A stretch of 64,000 bases of DNA from contig JALLLS010000006.1 of assembly GCA_025094145.1 (NCBI GenBank), positions 1-64,000 on the forward strand, read 5' to 3'. Position 1 is the stretch's first letter. Each line of letters opens with the position of its first letter. Of this stretch, positions 46,285 to 58,399 are shown piece by piece. The position numbers and the translations under genes were made by a program. The notes beneath the pieces were generated by a model, which worked only from the letters and a program-made list of their open reading frames with translations, was not told the DNA's origin and did not search any database. The DNA is from Spinellus fusiger (lineage: Eukaryota > Mucoromycota > Mucoromycetes > Mucorales > Phycomycetaceae).

Positions 46285-46600
46285 CACACCAGGAGATTTT
46301 TCTGGCCTTTAATTAGTGACACAATCATCCCTTTATGTCCAATATTTTCTTGCCTTTTATAGAACTGTGTTTGAAATCAAAAGGTCTGCAGATATCTGTA
46401 ATATAGGGCACTGCGGTTATCAACAGGACTACCAGAGATGAATGTGTAGGTATTCGGTCTCTAACAGGGACAGCAAAACAGAGTTTAGACACAAACTTAG
46501 ATAACAGGAAAACCAAGGGGTACGGGAGCTGGGACACAACACACGATTTGAACACAACGGGTAACTAGGCAACTATTCTTTAAGCAATCCTTGCTTCTCT
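46285..46600 (+). mobile_element. Truncated copy of the Fanzor-bearing TIR family
   Basis: It begins TA-CACACCAGGAGATTTTTCTGG at 46283, continues about 115 bp of the left-end sequence, then jumps to the block that lies at 22,042-22,250 in the long copy (GGGCACTGC...GGGTAACTAGGCAACT). It lacks the 20,430-22,040 part and ends before any Fanzor coding sequence; no right end was found. Confidence 0.7.
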
Positions 46601-46939
46601 CAACAGTTCCAACGATACTTAACGTTAACAAAAAGGTCGATAGTTTATTAGATATTCAAATAATGTAGTTTTTATACACTGTTTTTCTTGTGTTATTAGC
46701 TATATCTACTTTTATCTCATGCACCTCCAACACCGTGCATGCGTGGCAAAACGTCGACTATCCATACTACAGCCACACACAATTGAATTTAATACTTTTG
46801 AAAATAAATATCAGGACGAAATATTTAGGATATCTTCAACATTAAATAAAGCACTTTACATTTGATATAGAAGCTTCAAACCTTCACACAAAAAAGCTCA
46901 ACATATTTAATTATCGAAAATATAATAATAATAATACAA

Positions 46940-47209
46940 CTAATATTTTGTATGGCCTCCTTTGGCATCAATTACAGCCTGGCATCTATCTGTCATACTC
47001 AGAACTAATCGTTGTGTAAGTTCAACACTAACCCTCTCCCACTCCTCTGCAAGTAGAGCCTTCAAACTTTCAACATTGGTAATAGATACCCTTCTTTCCT
47101 CAGTTCGTCTTTCCAAGGCCCACCAGACGTGTTCAATTGGGTTCAAGTCAGGACTTTGTGCGGGCCAGTACTCAAAGATTTTACCTGCTCGGGCAATCTG
47201 AGCTACCAT
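46940..47209 (-). pseudogene. Tc1 transposase C-terminal fragment
   Basis: 89 open codons reading WPAQSPDLNPIEHVWWALER (catalytic Glu region), AEEWERVSVELTQRL and SMTDRCQAVIDAKGGHTKY, the end of a Tc1 transposase. The rest of the gene upstream (47,210-47,430) is unrecognisable. It is a different subfamily from the element at 44306. Confidence 0.85.
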
Positions 47210-47429
47210 TGTTGATTGAAATCTGATCTAAGCAGAAAAGGCTGCTACGAGCTACACAACCTTTTCAATTTTATGTATGCAAGGTAATCCCAACGTGGCA
47301 GTGAATACACCTCTGCAGCGCTCCATATTATGTCTGGGATCAGCACTCAGTTGATGACGCTTGAACAAACAGAACTGGGAATACACCTTACGAAGAGCAA
47401 AAGTAAGGATTTTCTAAATTACTTTCGAA

Positions 47430-49250
47430 AACATCTCACTTACGAAGCCCATTCAAATGTTCCTTAGTTGATTTTTCGCATTCTAAAGCAAGTTTTTGAA
47501 CTTGTTGACTTGAAATATTATCAATGTGCTCAAATACAACATTTAGATCTTCAGTGCTAGTTCTTATCTCTCGTTTCATAAGAGAATGTGCACCTTTAAC
47601 CCTAGAAGAAGATGTGTAGTTGAAGTGCAATATTTTGTTAGTCCAAGCAGATATAAATTTATATGAACATACAGTTTTAGTTATTTTGAAAGAATTATTT
47701 TTTTCAAGTTAAATAAATGCAAGTGAACAAAGCTTTCTTTGTAAATAAGCCATGCTGACTCTATATACTGCATAAAGTTGCTTGGATCGCAAATCTCTCC
47801 GTTAATGTTAGTGCCCAGCTCTAGCAACTTATTGAACTCTTTTAACCTTTTTTTTATAGTTTATTGCTTTCGAAGAGTGTCCAGTAAGAATATTCCATTC
47901 TCTTTTAATCTTGTCACTCTTTTCTTTATCAATCCTAAGAATCTATTTTATGAGGCTGGATAAGACATTCATAGATATATGCCATCGACATAGTAAATGA
48001 GTAGCCTGAGGAAGAACTTCTTCCAAAGCATTCATCAGTGCCAGCTCACAATCCATTACCACAGCTTTGGGATAGTGCTTCTCTGAAAAGCAAAAGCGCT
48101 TCATATGGCTTAAAATTCAAGTGTAATCAGCTACTTTCTCGTTTCTGATGAAAGCAATACCGAGAATAGATGTACTATCCGAGTTTGTGATACCAACTAT
48201 TTGTACCATTGGCATTTTGTAACGATTTTTTTTGTATGTAGCATCAGTTACAAAAACAGCTGAGTATCTTTCAAAAAGCTTCACGGAGTCTTTGTAGCAA
48301 AGAAAAGGGCTAGTCAGCTTTCCTGAAGTTGTATCATATTTCAACTCGTAGTAATAGTTTCCATTTTCATTCAACTTATCAACAAGAGAGTGAATTAGAA
48401 GCTTGTTGTTCAATTCATCTCTATTCTTTTTAATTGTATTGTATATGGCTCCCTTATCGATGGATTTACTAGTCTATTTTTGAATCAAGGCAGTCATTCT
48501 ATTAGATGGTAATGCACCAGACTAAATCATTACAGAAACAGTCTTCTTCTGATCTTCTGTTGGGTGTTTACACAATGCATGGCTGTCGTATTCTTCTTTT
48601 GTTGGTGAGTGCTTTTGAGTACTGTTCTTCACTGTGATAATAATAATAATAATAATAAACCGTCCTTTCTTGCGACCAATATACCAGCTGAATGAACAGT
48701 CAATTCTTTTGGATCTACCAGAACGGTGTTGTTTACCAGAAGATTTTGGGTAAATCATAGTACTGGTGGGCTTTCTTTATCTATCACAGATCAACTCTAT
48801 TTATGAAAAAACCTTTTCCATCAGGATCTGATCTTCTTTTAACAAATTCAGATAAGTGTTAATTTGCAAAACAATAAACAGACTCAAGTGTCAATTCAGA
48901 TGTTCTAAATGGACCGAGATTTGAAGGTGATTCCATAGTAAATGACACATTAATAAAATCTCTATTTTCATTATATTCATAGCATTCATCAGTATTAATT
49001 TCTGCTTCAAACATTTCATCATTCTCCTGAAGACCACACTCCATGGTAAAGTTCTTGCCAAACACATCATCCCTCATGTCGGTTTTAGTAATTTCTGAAT
49101 CAAGTTGTATTTCTTCGATATCTTAATTGACAAAGTTTATCCAATACTAGAGCTTGTGATCACAATTTGAGAAATCATTACAAGTAGATAATTCTTCAAT
49201 ATCAAACATGGTGGAGTTATGCAATAAAAAAAAAGAATATGAACCAACAG
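47430..49250 (-). pseudogene. MULE transposase / FAR1-like relic
   Basis: Minus-strand remains of a Mutator-like transposase. From 5' to 3': acidic start (49,080-48,850, YNENRDFINVSFTM), a FAR1-type Cys/His DNA-binding stretch (EEYDSHALCKHPTEDQKK, about 48,560-48,600), then the catalytic core: RYSAVFVTDATYKKNRYKMP (first Asp, about 48,230), IVGITNSDSTSILGIAFI, then KAVVMDCELALMNALEEVLP (second Asp, about 48,050) and HLLCRWHISMNVL. Stops (for example at 48,479, 47,948) and missing segments break it. The end at about 47,436 reads ALECEKSTKEHLNGLRK. No long inverted repeats were identified. Confidence 0.75.
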
Positions 49251-49507
49251 TAACAAAGCTTAAAGAAAAGGAACTGTATTAAAATAAAACGACGCCACTC
49301 TTATATTTTCACGTCTAATATATTGTGCTACTAGCTAGATTGATTACTCTGTATCATTCAGTCCAACAATAATTGTCTTTGAAAGACTCTACTGACGATG
49401 GAGTTAATGTTTTAAATTTATACTTCAAAAAAGGCTATTTTGTTGTTTTTGGACCGCAAATCTAAAATACTTTCATCTTCAAGATGTTGGTTTTGCAGTC
49501 CAAATAA

Positions 49508-49911
49508 GTGTACTCTATTCCTAATTATCTGAATAATTACACCATTGAACAACTCCAGAGCTGTCTTGATGAGTTTATCAATAACAAAAGGGCCAGTATC
49601 AAGAGTACCGATGAGCTCAAGACAGCCTTAGAAGTTTGGGGAGATACCCACGTTGATATTGCCAAACATTTAGTGAGCTCAATGAAGGATCGTTGCCAGG
49701 CAGTTATTGGTGCCAAAGGTGGCCCAACAAAACATTAAACAAAACCTTTTTATATATATATAATAATATAGACTATATTTTAAACTAACTTTATGTTTAA
49801 TTTGGCGTTGTTAATGTGTGCTTTGAGGCTTGAGCCTTTTTATACATAACTAATGTTCTTTCTCAAGACTTCAAAAATATATCGTAACTTACTAATTTTA
49901 TGACTGTATAA
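49508..49911 (+). pseudogene. Tc1 fragment with right terminal repeat
   Basis: Open 76 codons: LQSCLDEFINNKRASIKSTD, ELKTALEVWGDTHVDIAKHL and SSMKDRCQAVIGAKGGPTKH, the C-terminus of a Tc1 transposase. About 170 bp after its stop lies an end ATGACTG-TA matching the inverted-repeat end of the element at 58,400 (TA-CAGTCATA...). The left part of the element is missing. Confidence 0.75.
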
Positions 49912-50069
49912 CGACTTGGCTACTGATTCTGGTAGTGAGTTTAGACAATACCTTCAATGCCTCAAGTTCATGTTTGGGAGTTGTTGGGTAGATCACTTTC
50001 TGGGTGGGTATTCTTGTGCTTCATCCACTTTACAATGATTCACCTTTTTTTCTTTCTTTCTTTCTTTCT

Positions 50070-53046
50070 TTCTTTTTTTTAGCGAATCTAAGAGAGCATA
50101 GAGCCTCATTGAAATAATCTTCCAGTGAGGAAACATCCACAAACACAAGTGTTTTACTATGTTCAACTAAAGTAATAGAGATTAGAAATAATGTTTGTCT
50201 ATAGAATAGTCCTTACCTAATGAGTACTTGAGAAGGTATGTAAGCTTTGAGCTTCTATGTGGAGCGTGCATATCTTTGTTTTTTGTTTTTTGTTTTATCA
50301 AGACTTGCAATGACATCTCCAGGACAGCTCAGCCTTTTGTTGGCTGATTGTGTTTCTCGTAATCCATTTCTAGTTGATCCTGACATGTTTAGCCTTTCAG
50401 ATCCTGCCAAATCTACCAAATTCAATAACCCCTCTTGTTTCTCCTGTAGCGGAATTCCTTCCCTGTATTCTCAAGATAAAGCCACTGTGGCTGTGGGAAG
50501 AGCGTTCGTTAATGCTTGTAGCTGCTATTGCTCTGTTGTGACTGGTCTTCTTAAGCATAGTATGCACATGTGCTAGGGAGTCTAAAAGAATGATAAAAAG
50601 AATGATTATTAGCCAAGTGACAGTGTGAATGAAGGACTTACCACTTGTTATGCCAGTAACCTCGGTTTATCAATATTTTTCATGTCTGATTTCATGGTTT
50701 GTTTTTCCATGTTTATAATTATCACCCAATAGGTCACGAATGGACTCGTTGTATATTTCATGAAACTGCCTCACCATTTTGTAGTGCCAATTATTTTCTT
50801 CCACCTTCTGAACTACATCATAGAGTTGATGAACAGCTCGTGGGATGACTCCTCTGTCTTCACCTGGTGCTTCCTTCTATAGTGTATGTCTAAAAGTACT
50901 ATGGGTTAGTCCACCTATGTTTAACCTTTCTTTCATTCTTTCTTACTTTTTCACTTCCTGTATGGCCGTATCTAGTATAAACACAAACAAAATCAAACAT
51001 TAATAAACTATTATTAATGATAATAATCAAGATAACTTACGCAAAAATACAAATAGTGTGCCCCTCTGGAGCTGGCTGAGCAAGATGGAAGACTTCTTCA
51101 TAGCATTCTTTCTGTGTGTTTTCATGAGGAAATACCTGGTCAGAGAGAATCTGTGTTTCCTGCTAGACACACGACCAAGTATACGCTTTGATTTCTGAGT
51201 GATTTAGATTGTATCATTGTCTTTACCACAGAACTCCATGTCTGTGATTAAGTTAGGGTTTGACTTTTCAGACTCTAAACAATTTGCTTAGTGACATGAC
51301 ATGATATACTTCAGTTTCTTTTTTCTTCTTATCCATAGCTGGGTGTACACGACAGAAGACACCGATATTTCCCTTGTATTCTTGCAAATCTTCTTCAGCA
51401 AAGACATTAGACTCTGATTCTGCTTATTTCTTCTTTTCTTCTCTTCTCTTCTCTTCTCTTCTCTTCTTCTCTTCTTTTATTTCATTCCTCACAGTTTCGA
51501 TAATGTGTTATGGATAGGCAGGCTGTTTGTCCATTATCTAAAACAAAGGGTCATTAGTTTCTATGCAGAAGAATGAATTGACTTGCCTTTACTTTTGCAT
51601 TTAGAACTTTAAATTCCTCTTGTGTTGTATGATGATTAGTGTGTGGTTTTTTATGTGATTCCTATAGTCATTATCAGTTAATGAGTTCATATGGAGTGGG
51701 CGTATGGAATGGTAAATCCTACCTTTAGGCTTTTATGTTCAGTGGCATGGTGATGGATTTTAGTTTCTAAGGCAACAAGCTCTTCTTCCATGTTAACCTT
51801 TTCTCTTTTAAAATTCTACTCATTCTCCTTTAAGTACATTAGATCCTTCTCATGAGCTCTGCTTTCTGTTTCCTTTTACAATTCAGATGATTTTATGTTC
51901 TCCTCGTCCTTTCTTACTTCTTCCTAATAAAGGTATAATTAGGGTCATGTAGAGTGTTGTATGTGTGTGTGTGTCTTTACCTGCTCTTCTCTCTCTAAAT
52001 CATTTACTCTTTCTGCCACTTCTGGTGTCTGCAGGTCCTTTTCTGGTACATCGCTTTCTAGGTTTGCCTTGAATTCAGATAGTTCAGCAACTAATGGAGT
52101 AATAAAGAGAGTAAGTTGACAGATAGTGTATTATTCATATGTACTCTTTGTATTACCTGCTTCAATGTGTTCTTGATGATTCAACTCTTGCTATGTGGAA
52201 TGGGTTAGATTGTACAATTGAAAGCACTTCTATTCTATATTTACTTACCTTTTTATTAAGAACACATCTCTTTTTTACATTAGTATCCAGTGACTTGGAT
52301 GAAACTTCTTTGGTTCTAACAGCTACAGTGTCACTGGTTGTAGTAGCTGGTTGCTCAGGCTTAGAAGAGCGTGGCATGATTGGAGTTTGCTTGCGTGGTT
52401 GTATGCGGGGTGCTCTTAATGAAGAAGGAGTGGGCATAGGGGGTCGGGTGGTGGTGGTGGTGGTGTTTGGTTGTTTAAGCTTAGATGAGCGTAACATAAC
52501 TGGGTTTTGTTTGCGTGGCTGGATTCGAGGTGCTCTTAATGAAGAGGGAGTAGTAACAGGAGGTCGGGTGGCGGCAGCTGGTCGTGTTGTACCAAGAACA
52601 CCTCTTTTCTTTGTAGTTGTATTCAGTAACTCGACTGACTTTCTTTTTGTTCCAGCAGCCACAGCGTTGCTGGTGGTGGTATCTGGTTGCTCGGACTGTG
52701 AAGAACGCGACACTATAGGGTTCTGTCTGCGAGGCTGAATGCGAGGTGTCTTAAGTGCGAGAGGAGTAGCCACTGGAAGTCTGGTGGTGCTTGTACCAGA
52801 ACGACGTGGCTCACCAGAAGGCTTCTTAATAGTATTAAGAAGGGAGGGTCCTGACAGTGCAGGTGGTCTGCCGCCTGTTCTTTGGCTGGGAGTAAGTGCT
52901 GTACGTTCCTTTCTCAAGAGTAAGGCACGCGTACTTTTGACAGCCATGGAGGGAGTGGATAGAGACACGGGTCTCTTGGTTATTCTGGATGATTTCACAT
53001 CCAAAATACTTCTTTTCTTGCTGTCTTTAGGTGTTACTGGAGGCAT
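50070..53046 (-). pseudogene. Decayed kinesin-14 (Kar3-like) gene
   Basis: Minus-directed microtubule motor in origin. The 5' exon (52162-53046) encodes a basic tail, MPPVTPKDSKKRSILDVKSS, with three repeats of about 40 residues centred on APRIQPRKQNPVM. Downstream fragments are coiled coil (52,100-51,600), then GNIGVFCRVHP (family: GNIRVFCRVRP, about 51,370), ECYEEVFHLAQPAPEGHTIC, GVIPRAVHQLYDVVQKVEEN, EIYNESIRDLLGD, SINERSSHSHSGF, GSERLNMSGSTRNGLRETQS and TLVFVDVSSLEDYFNEALCS with LRFAKK. The P-loop (GxTGSGKT) is not recognisable, and frameshifts or stops occur between the blocks, so I call it a pseudogene. The long open 5' exon suggests recent decay. Unusual introns could explain some of the breaks. 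Confidence 0.65.
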
Positions 53047-54002
53047 TTGGATTGGAGTGAGTTGTGTATAGAGTAGAAAAGAAGTAAGATGTGCATATCT
53101 ATAATTCGCCGATGTTTTAAATGTATGAGCATTAGTTTCACATGTAATTGGCTTGACTGTAAATTTGATTGGACACTCTACTGGGGTGTATGCCGTCCGC
53201 GTGATTTCTGTCCAAAGGTATCTTTGTTAGATGATAGGCAGTTAGACAATGTATATTTATTAAACTGATTTATACTTCTTCTTTTATATAATAATAAAAA
53301 TCAAATAAAACACATATTGTCACTTTCTAGATAGTTTGTTTGTACTATGGTCTTCTATCAGCCAGTAAACCAAAGGCTTGAGTGATAGATGGGGAGAAGA
53401 AGGATAAACCAATAGGATTATTCTTCTTGGTTCTAGTAGTATCTTGCTAAATAGATGATATTTAGTTTATAGAAAATAGATAGAAATACAATAAAAAAGA
53501 AAGAAAGAGTCTTTAGTAGTATTGAATAAGTATCAGCTACTATTCAACTATTGATATGATAGTCGTTGATGGCTTCTTGGCTTCAAAGGTATTTTGTTGA
53601 GTTAACGTACGATTCACTCTGTTTTTATTTATTTGTTTATTCAAATTGTATGTTATATTTTTATACTTTTATTCTAATCTAACAATCATTACAAATAGAG
53701 TAATTTGGCGTAAATTATTACTAAATAGAGCAAACTCTAATGCAGGCTGTTGTACTTTCATAATCTAAAAAGACCTACCCACTGTATTCAAATACGCCAC
53801 AGCTTATCCTATATGCCTCATCCCAGACCATTTATTTTGTAGCTGTTTTTACAATTTTCTAACTGTTAGTTTCTAGTTTTTAGTGTATAGGACCTAAGGC
53901 AACAGTATTATGTATACTACTTAGTATGTCTTTTCTCAGTGTGTCTTGGTTATTCCGTATGAAATTCAGGCAACCTTACTCAACTCTAGTTTCTATTATG
54001 AA
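53047..54002. other. Intergenic
   Basis: AT-rich. It includes the presumed 5' region of the kinesin relic. No gene or RNA recognised. Confidence 0.4.
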
Positions 54003-54765
54003 GATATTACTCAATACTTTGTAGCAAAGCCTTTATTCTTCATCACAGAGTACCGTCTTCTTGGAAGAGTATGGTCTCATTGAGGTCTTCTTGCAATGTG
54101 TGGAACCAGGGAAGAAAGTATTTAGCAAGTACATTGGCATACTTGTCTTGATCAAATGATCTCTATGAGTATAAGAGTTCCTACACCTCCGCGCCAAAAG
54201 CAGCCCCAGACTATGACCGAGTTTATACCATACTTGTATGTTTGTTGCGTATCTACGCTCCTCATACCTTTCACCTTTCCATTGGCCAATCACTCTTGTT
54301 TTTACACCATTCCAATAGTCTTTGCTTGTGAGTAGATGTCATATCAGGTTTTCTTGATAGTGAGAATAAAATAATCCCGAGTTCATTCATGTATTCTAGA
54401 AATGTACTACGGCAAATACTCACGCCCGCATCATTCATATTTCTCAAATGATATGCAATTGTCTGCATAGATTTCTGCAAATAGAAAAAACAATTGCCAG
54501 TTTTGAAGTAGATAAAACCTTTTCAGGTCTTTCTATACGCATTTTGATTTGCGTTATGCCTTTATTTTTTATACAACAGGACACTCTTGCCTGATGTGCT
54601 CTTTGGGATGTCGATATTGTCAGCAATTTCCTGGTAATTCGTATGTCTTTTTCATTGTCCTATGATTTGACCTCTAATAAACATAGCATGCTCTCTTCTT
54701 CTGTTAGAACTATCATCATTTTCTTGGCTAACAGTTGGCTGATCTTTATTACTTAGGGTCATTTT
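54003..54765 (-). pseudogene. Decayed copy of the DD36E Tc1 transposase
   Basis: Same family as the intact gene at 44407. It starts MTLSNKDQPTVSQEND at about 54760 (intact: MSSSNENQPTLSQEHE) and keeps AYHLRNMNDAGVSICRSTFL with GIILFSLSRKPDMTSTHKQR. Then come frameshifted remains of the catalytic region, and it ends at KNKGFATKY. The segment with the second Asp to Glu is mostly deleted (it jumps from about EDGAPC to the C-terminal end). Terminal repeats are not preserved. Confidence 0.8.
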
Positions 54766-54778
54766 TTGAATAAGTTAT

Positions 54779-54944
54779 ACAGTCATACAAAATTAGAAGG
54801 TACGCAATTTTTATTTTTTGATACTGGCCCTCTTGTTATTGTTTAATGGAATGTGATTCTGTGGTAAAATAAAAGAAGAATCATGTTTAAAAATGTATAA
54901 ATTAAGGGGTTGTACACTTTCTAATGTTTGTGAATGTACACTAT
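54779..54944 (-). mobile_element. 165-bp MITE of a Tc1 family
   Basis: Ends are TA-CAGTCATACAAAATTAGAA on the left and (other strand) TA-CATTCACAAACATTAGAA on the right. Internal parts match the left end of the element at 58,400 (ACCACAGAATCACATTCCAT) and a scrap of the transposase coding sequence found at 49,575 (AACAARAGGGCCAGTATCAA). It is an extreme internal-deletion derivative of that Tc1 family. Confidence 0.75.
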
Positions 54945-55040
54945 TTCCAAAAAGCAATGTCGTATTCGTTTGTCGCATGTGTGAATAGATTGTATTATGA
55001 AATTTCATGAAATCCGATATTACTTTTTGAAAATGATATA

Positions 55041-56461
55041 CACTATTTTCACTTATTATTGTCGCAATTTTGGAGAAAAATATGTCATTAATAAATTAAA
55101 ACTTGGCATAGTAAAAGATTTAAAGCTGGCGCATTCTAAGTACTTGAGGTTTTCTTACATTTTACTTTTCTTAAAAAAAAGGAATAACATTGTGCACGAA
55201 GACGGCCAAAGAAATATCTATAATGATGAAGGCATAGCCGTTACAGTGGTGGAGATGGAGGTAGACGAGGAGACGTACACCATTGAGACGGTTGCAAATT
55301 TCGGGATGTACCTTGACCTCAAACCACCTGAGAAGCCAGAAAGAAAAACTACACGACAATCCGTGGACAGAGATTTCAATACGGACGAGGACAAAAGAGC
55401 TCCTGGCATCCACAGGCACTACAAAGATTCTAAGAAAGAGCAGTTATTTGTGTTGATTTATGAAAGGGGTATGGGCGTCAGAGCTGCTGCACTGAAGCTT
55501 CAAATCAACCCTCTTTAGTCTTGGATCAAATGATGGAGAGTTTGACAACGTTTTTTTATTGATTTAGAGATATGGAAAACAGCTCTCTACAATTTCATCA
55601 CCAAAAATTGTAAGATCAGTCTAAAAAGAGCCATTTTCATTCAGTTGACCGTAATAGTCCTGAAAAGATCAAGGATCGAAAGGAGTGGGTACAGAAATGG
55701 ATGGAGACAGATATTGACTACATGAGCAACTGTGTCTTCATAGATGAGACGGCATTCCACATCAACATGAAGCGTACTTTTGCTTGGTCAAAAGTAGGTA
55801 CTCGTGCAGTAGTAAAAATACCAAGAACGAGGGCTAAAACAACAACCATCCTGGGAGCAACATCTGCTCAGGGCATTATCAACATAAAAGTAAGACGGCC
55901 TCGAATGTTGCCTGCTTCAAAGAAGAGAAGAACTGTTGGATCTAGTGGGCCTTCCCAGAAATAAAGCAAAGGCGCTGTTACTGGCCATTATATTAATTTC
56001 TTGACCGATACAATGGATGTCATGGACAATTTTCCAGATGTTTTCAAGGATAATTACTTGATTATGGACAACGCTCCTATCCACATGAATGAAGACATTA
56101 AAAGCTTCATTGAAGGCTGTGGGTACAGGTGTGTCTATCTTCTTCCTTACTCAGCAGAGTTGAATCCCATCGAGCAATTCTGGTCTGTTTGCAAAAGCAA
56201 GTTGAAAAGAGAAAGACTCTTGGAAGAAGAAACGCTATCATCTAGAATCGCCGATGCATCTAACCAAGTTCTTCTCAGTGATCTCAGATGATTTTGCAAA
56301 TACTCTGTCGATAGATTTGAGGATTGCTTACAAGAGAAGCCCTCTTTAACAATAAAGCATTTATGTCACATTTGTCGCATCCAACTTATACGCCATCTTT
56401 TAATTTATTAATGCGACAAGTTTTTTTTCCAAATGTGCGACAATAATAAATGAAAATAGTG
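55041..56461 (+). mobile_element. Second Tc1/IS630-type element, TA-flanked
   Basis: 1421 bp between TA at 55039-55040 and 56462-56463. Inverted ends: CACTATTTTCACTTATTATT left; CACTATTTTCATTTATTATT right (other strand), with GTCGCA motifs just inside. A stray end of the same kind (CACTATTTCC..., with repeated TGTCG motifs) lies at 54,945-55,000. The transposase inside is broken. Confidence 0.85.
55150..56291 (+). pseudogene. DD34E transposase, disrupted
   Basis: Three blocks. First, 55,190-55,518: acidic start, then RAPGIHRHYKDSKKEQLFVL and GMGVRAAALKLQINP (helix-turn-helix region), ended by TAG. Second, 55,701-55,964: NCVFIDETAFHINMKRTFAW (first Asp) and VGTRAVVKIPRTRAKTTTIL. Third, 56,001-56,291: YLIMDNAPIHMNEDIKSFIE (second Asp), then LLPYSAELNPIEQFWSVCKS (Glu). 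The second Asp to Glu spacing is 34 residues. This is the IS630/Tc1 DDE_3 type with FIDET..F and AELNPIE. At least two stops or frameshifts separate the blocks. Confidence 0.8.
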
Positions 56462-56679
56462 TATTAATCAACGTCTCATTGCATTCTAAGCCAGCAGATA
56501 GGTATTTCTGCCTATCACTACAATACTTTGAACTATATTTCATTCAAATCTGTAACACAAAATATAAAATCCGCAGACTTGGAAGAAAAAACAATAAGGT
56601 CTCTCTCTCTCTCTCCTCTCCTCTCTTATCATTCATACATTTATTTTGATATATTCAAACATCCAAATATCATTAAAAT

Positions 56680-58391
56680 GGACGAATAAGAAATAATAAT
56701 AAAGGAATATCTCTCTAAAACTCGAAAGACATCGTTCAGTCATTTTGTTCGAATGAAGAAAACCTCAATTGAAAAAGCATCTATCCAGATAGACACCAAG
56801 TCTGCGCTATCACTACAAAGAATCTGGGTAGCTTTATATAACGAGTATATCCAAGTTGATAGACCAGAGGCAAAACTGCAATCTAGGTATTATTATTATT
56901 TTTGTATTTTTGTACTTTTTACTTATTATCATGTAGGCCAACAACTGTAAGCACTTTGTTCAGACAAATCTTTGAAGTGGCAAAAGCAACCGTAAGTAGG
57001 ACTAAGATATATTTTTTTCTTTCTACTGATAGCTAAAATATTTTTTTATTAATATTTTATATATATATATCATAGAGAGAAGCCTCACATGAGTTCAAGA
57101 TCTCCACTATAAAGATCTCAAGCAGTATATTCTCTGCTGCTCGAGCAGATATTTTGAATGACTTGGCTGATGGTGCTAAAAAAGATGAAGATGAAGAAGA
57201 TGAAATTCAAGAAGAATTACAGCATAAAAATTTCACTAAAGTAGAGTCTGTTGAGCTGGAAAAACTGACTAGTTCTTCATGTATTAATTTACTGAATAAC
57301 AATTACCAATGCCATGCTTCCCAATCCTTGCCAGAAAAGCATTTTAGTGATATTAAGTCAAAATGCTCTGAGCTTAAATTTCAATTTAATGATGGCTTAA
57401 GCTGTCACTTATCAAATAATCAATAGCCTATTTGATAAGCTTAAACAGTTTCAGTTTGAGTAAGTTGGCTAAAATATATTGAAAATCATAAATTGACATT
57501 TGTATTTTTTAGCAATGATACTGCAGCCATAATTGCATATCTGGACAACGAGAAGAATAATGAAGCAAACAAAGAAAGTGAAAAATACATTTTGCTTTCT
57601 ATTGTTAGCTCAATGTAAGTTAAAATGAAACTTTAAAGATATTGATCCAATTTATCACAAAAATAGTATCAGCAATTTTAATTTATGGAAGAGAGAAGCT
57701 TTCTGAAAATACATATCTACGTAAATTTGCAGAAATTGTTGATATGTTATTCAAGAAAACCAATCTTTTCATCAAAGAAGGAGAGAACGTTTGTGAAGCA
57801 TCGAGACGAATGCAGATCATGAACGAGTATGATATCACATATGGCAGAAGATTGGATCTGATCGTGACCAGTGAACAAGATGGTAGAGACATCGAGCTTT
57901 GTTCTATAGAATTCAAGAAGTCTGATGCGACATACATAACCTTGTTATGTCAACAATTTAAGAATCTTAGAATTAACGCTTGTATCTTGAGCGAAATACA
58001 TCTTCTGACACTTGACGAAAGTATTTCTGTCGTTTATCTTGACTTTGCAGGGCGAAATGCATATATCTCTCAGCTATTCAAGATAAATGGAAAGTACATT
58101 GCTCATGGAGTTGGAAAGATAGTTATTATCAAGAGCCTGTTGGAATTAGAGATACTTCGTGAAACAGTTTTGGATCTCTTTCGGTGGAAGAAAAGCCTTG
58201 TCAGCAATAGCAATATTGTTTCATTGTCTGATATAAACCAAAAGAACAAATTTGCTCTTGCCGAAATTAATAATACAATCATTCATGATTCAAGAGTATC
58301 CCCACCTCGAGATATTAAACCGGCAAAGATCTTTTTATCTCCGAGCAATACTGGAAAAAGAGTTCGAGTTGTATATGAACAGTACAACTAA
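56680..58391 (+). pseudogene. PD-(D/E)XK-like nuclease protein, probably decayed
   Basis: Multi-exon reading. It begins MDE-stop-EIIIKEYLSKTR at 56680, then FSHFVRMKKTSIEKASIQID, PTTVSTLFRQIFEVAKAT (after an intron, about 56,936), REASHEFKISTIKISSSIFS and an acidic linker (KKDEDEEDEIQEEL). A frame slip occurs near 57,420. LLSIVSSMILIQFITKIVSA leads to the last exon (about 57,637-58,391). There GRRLDLIVTSEQDGRDIELC followed by SIEFKKSD gives the D...ExK core of PD-(D/E)XK nucleases, with FKNLRINACILSEIHLL and HGVGKIVII behind. Such proteins form large lineage-specific families in Mucoromycota, some tied to Crinkler-type effectors and transposons; the function here is inferred. The stop lies about 10 bp before the next Tc1 terminal repeat. 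Confidence 0.55.
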
Positions 58392-58399
58392 AAAAGTGT

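Noticed and set aside
46325..46555. 76-codon minus-strand frame
   Set aside because: Lies wholly in the repeated TIR-family sequence and is not open in the homologous block at 22,042-22,250.
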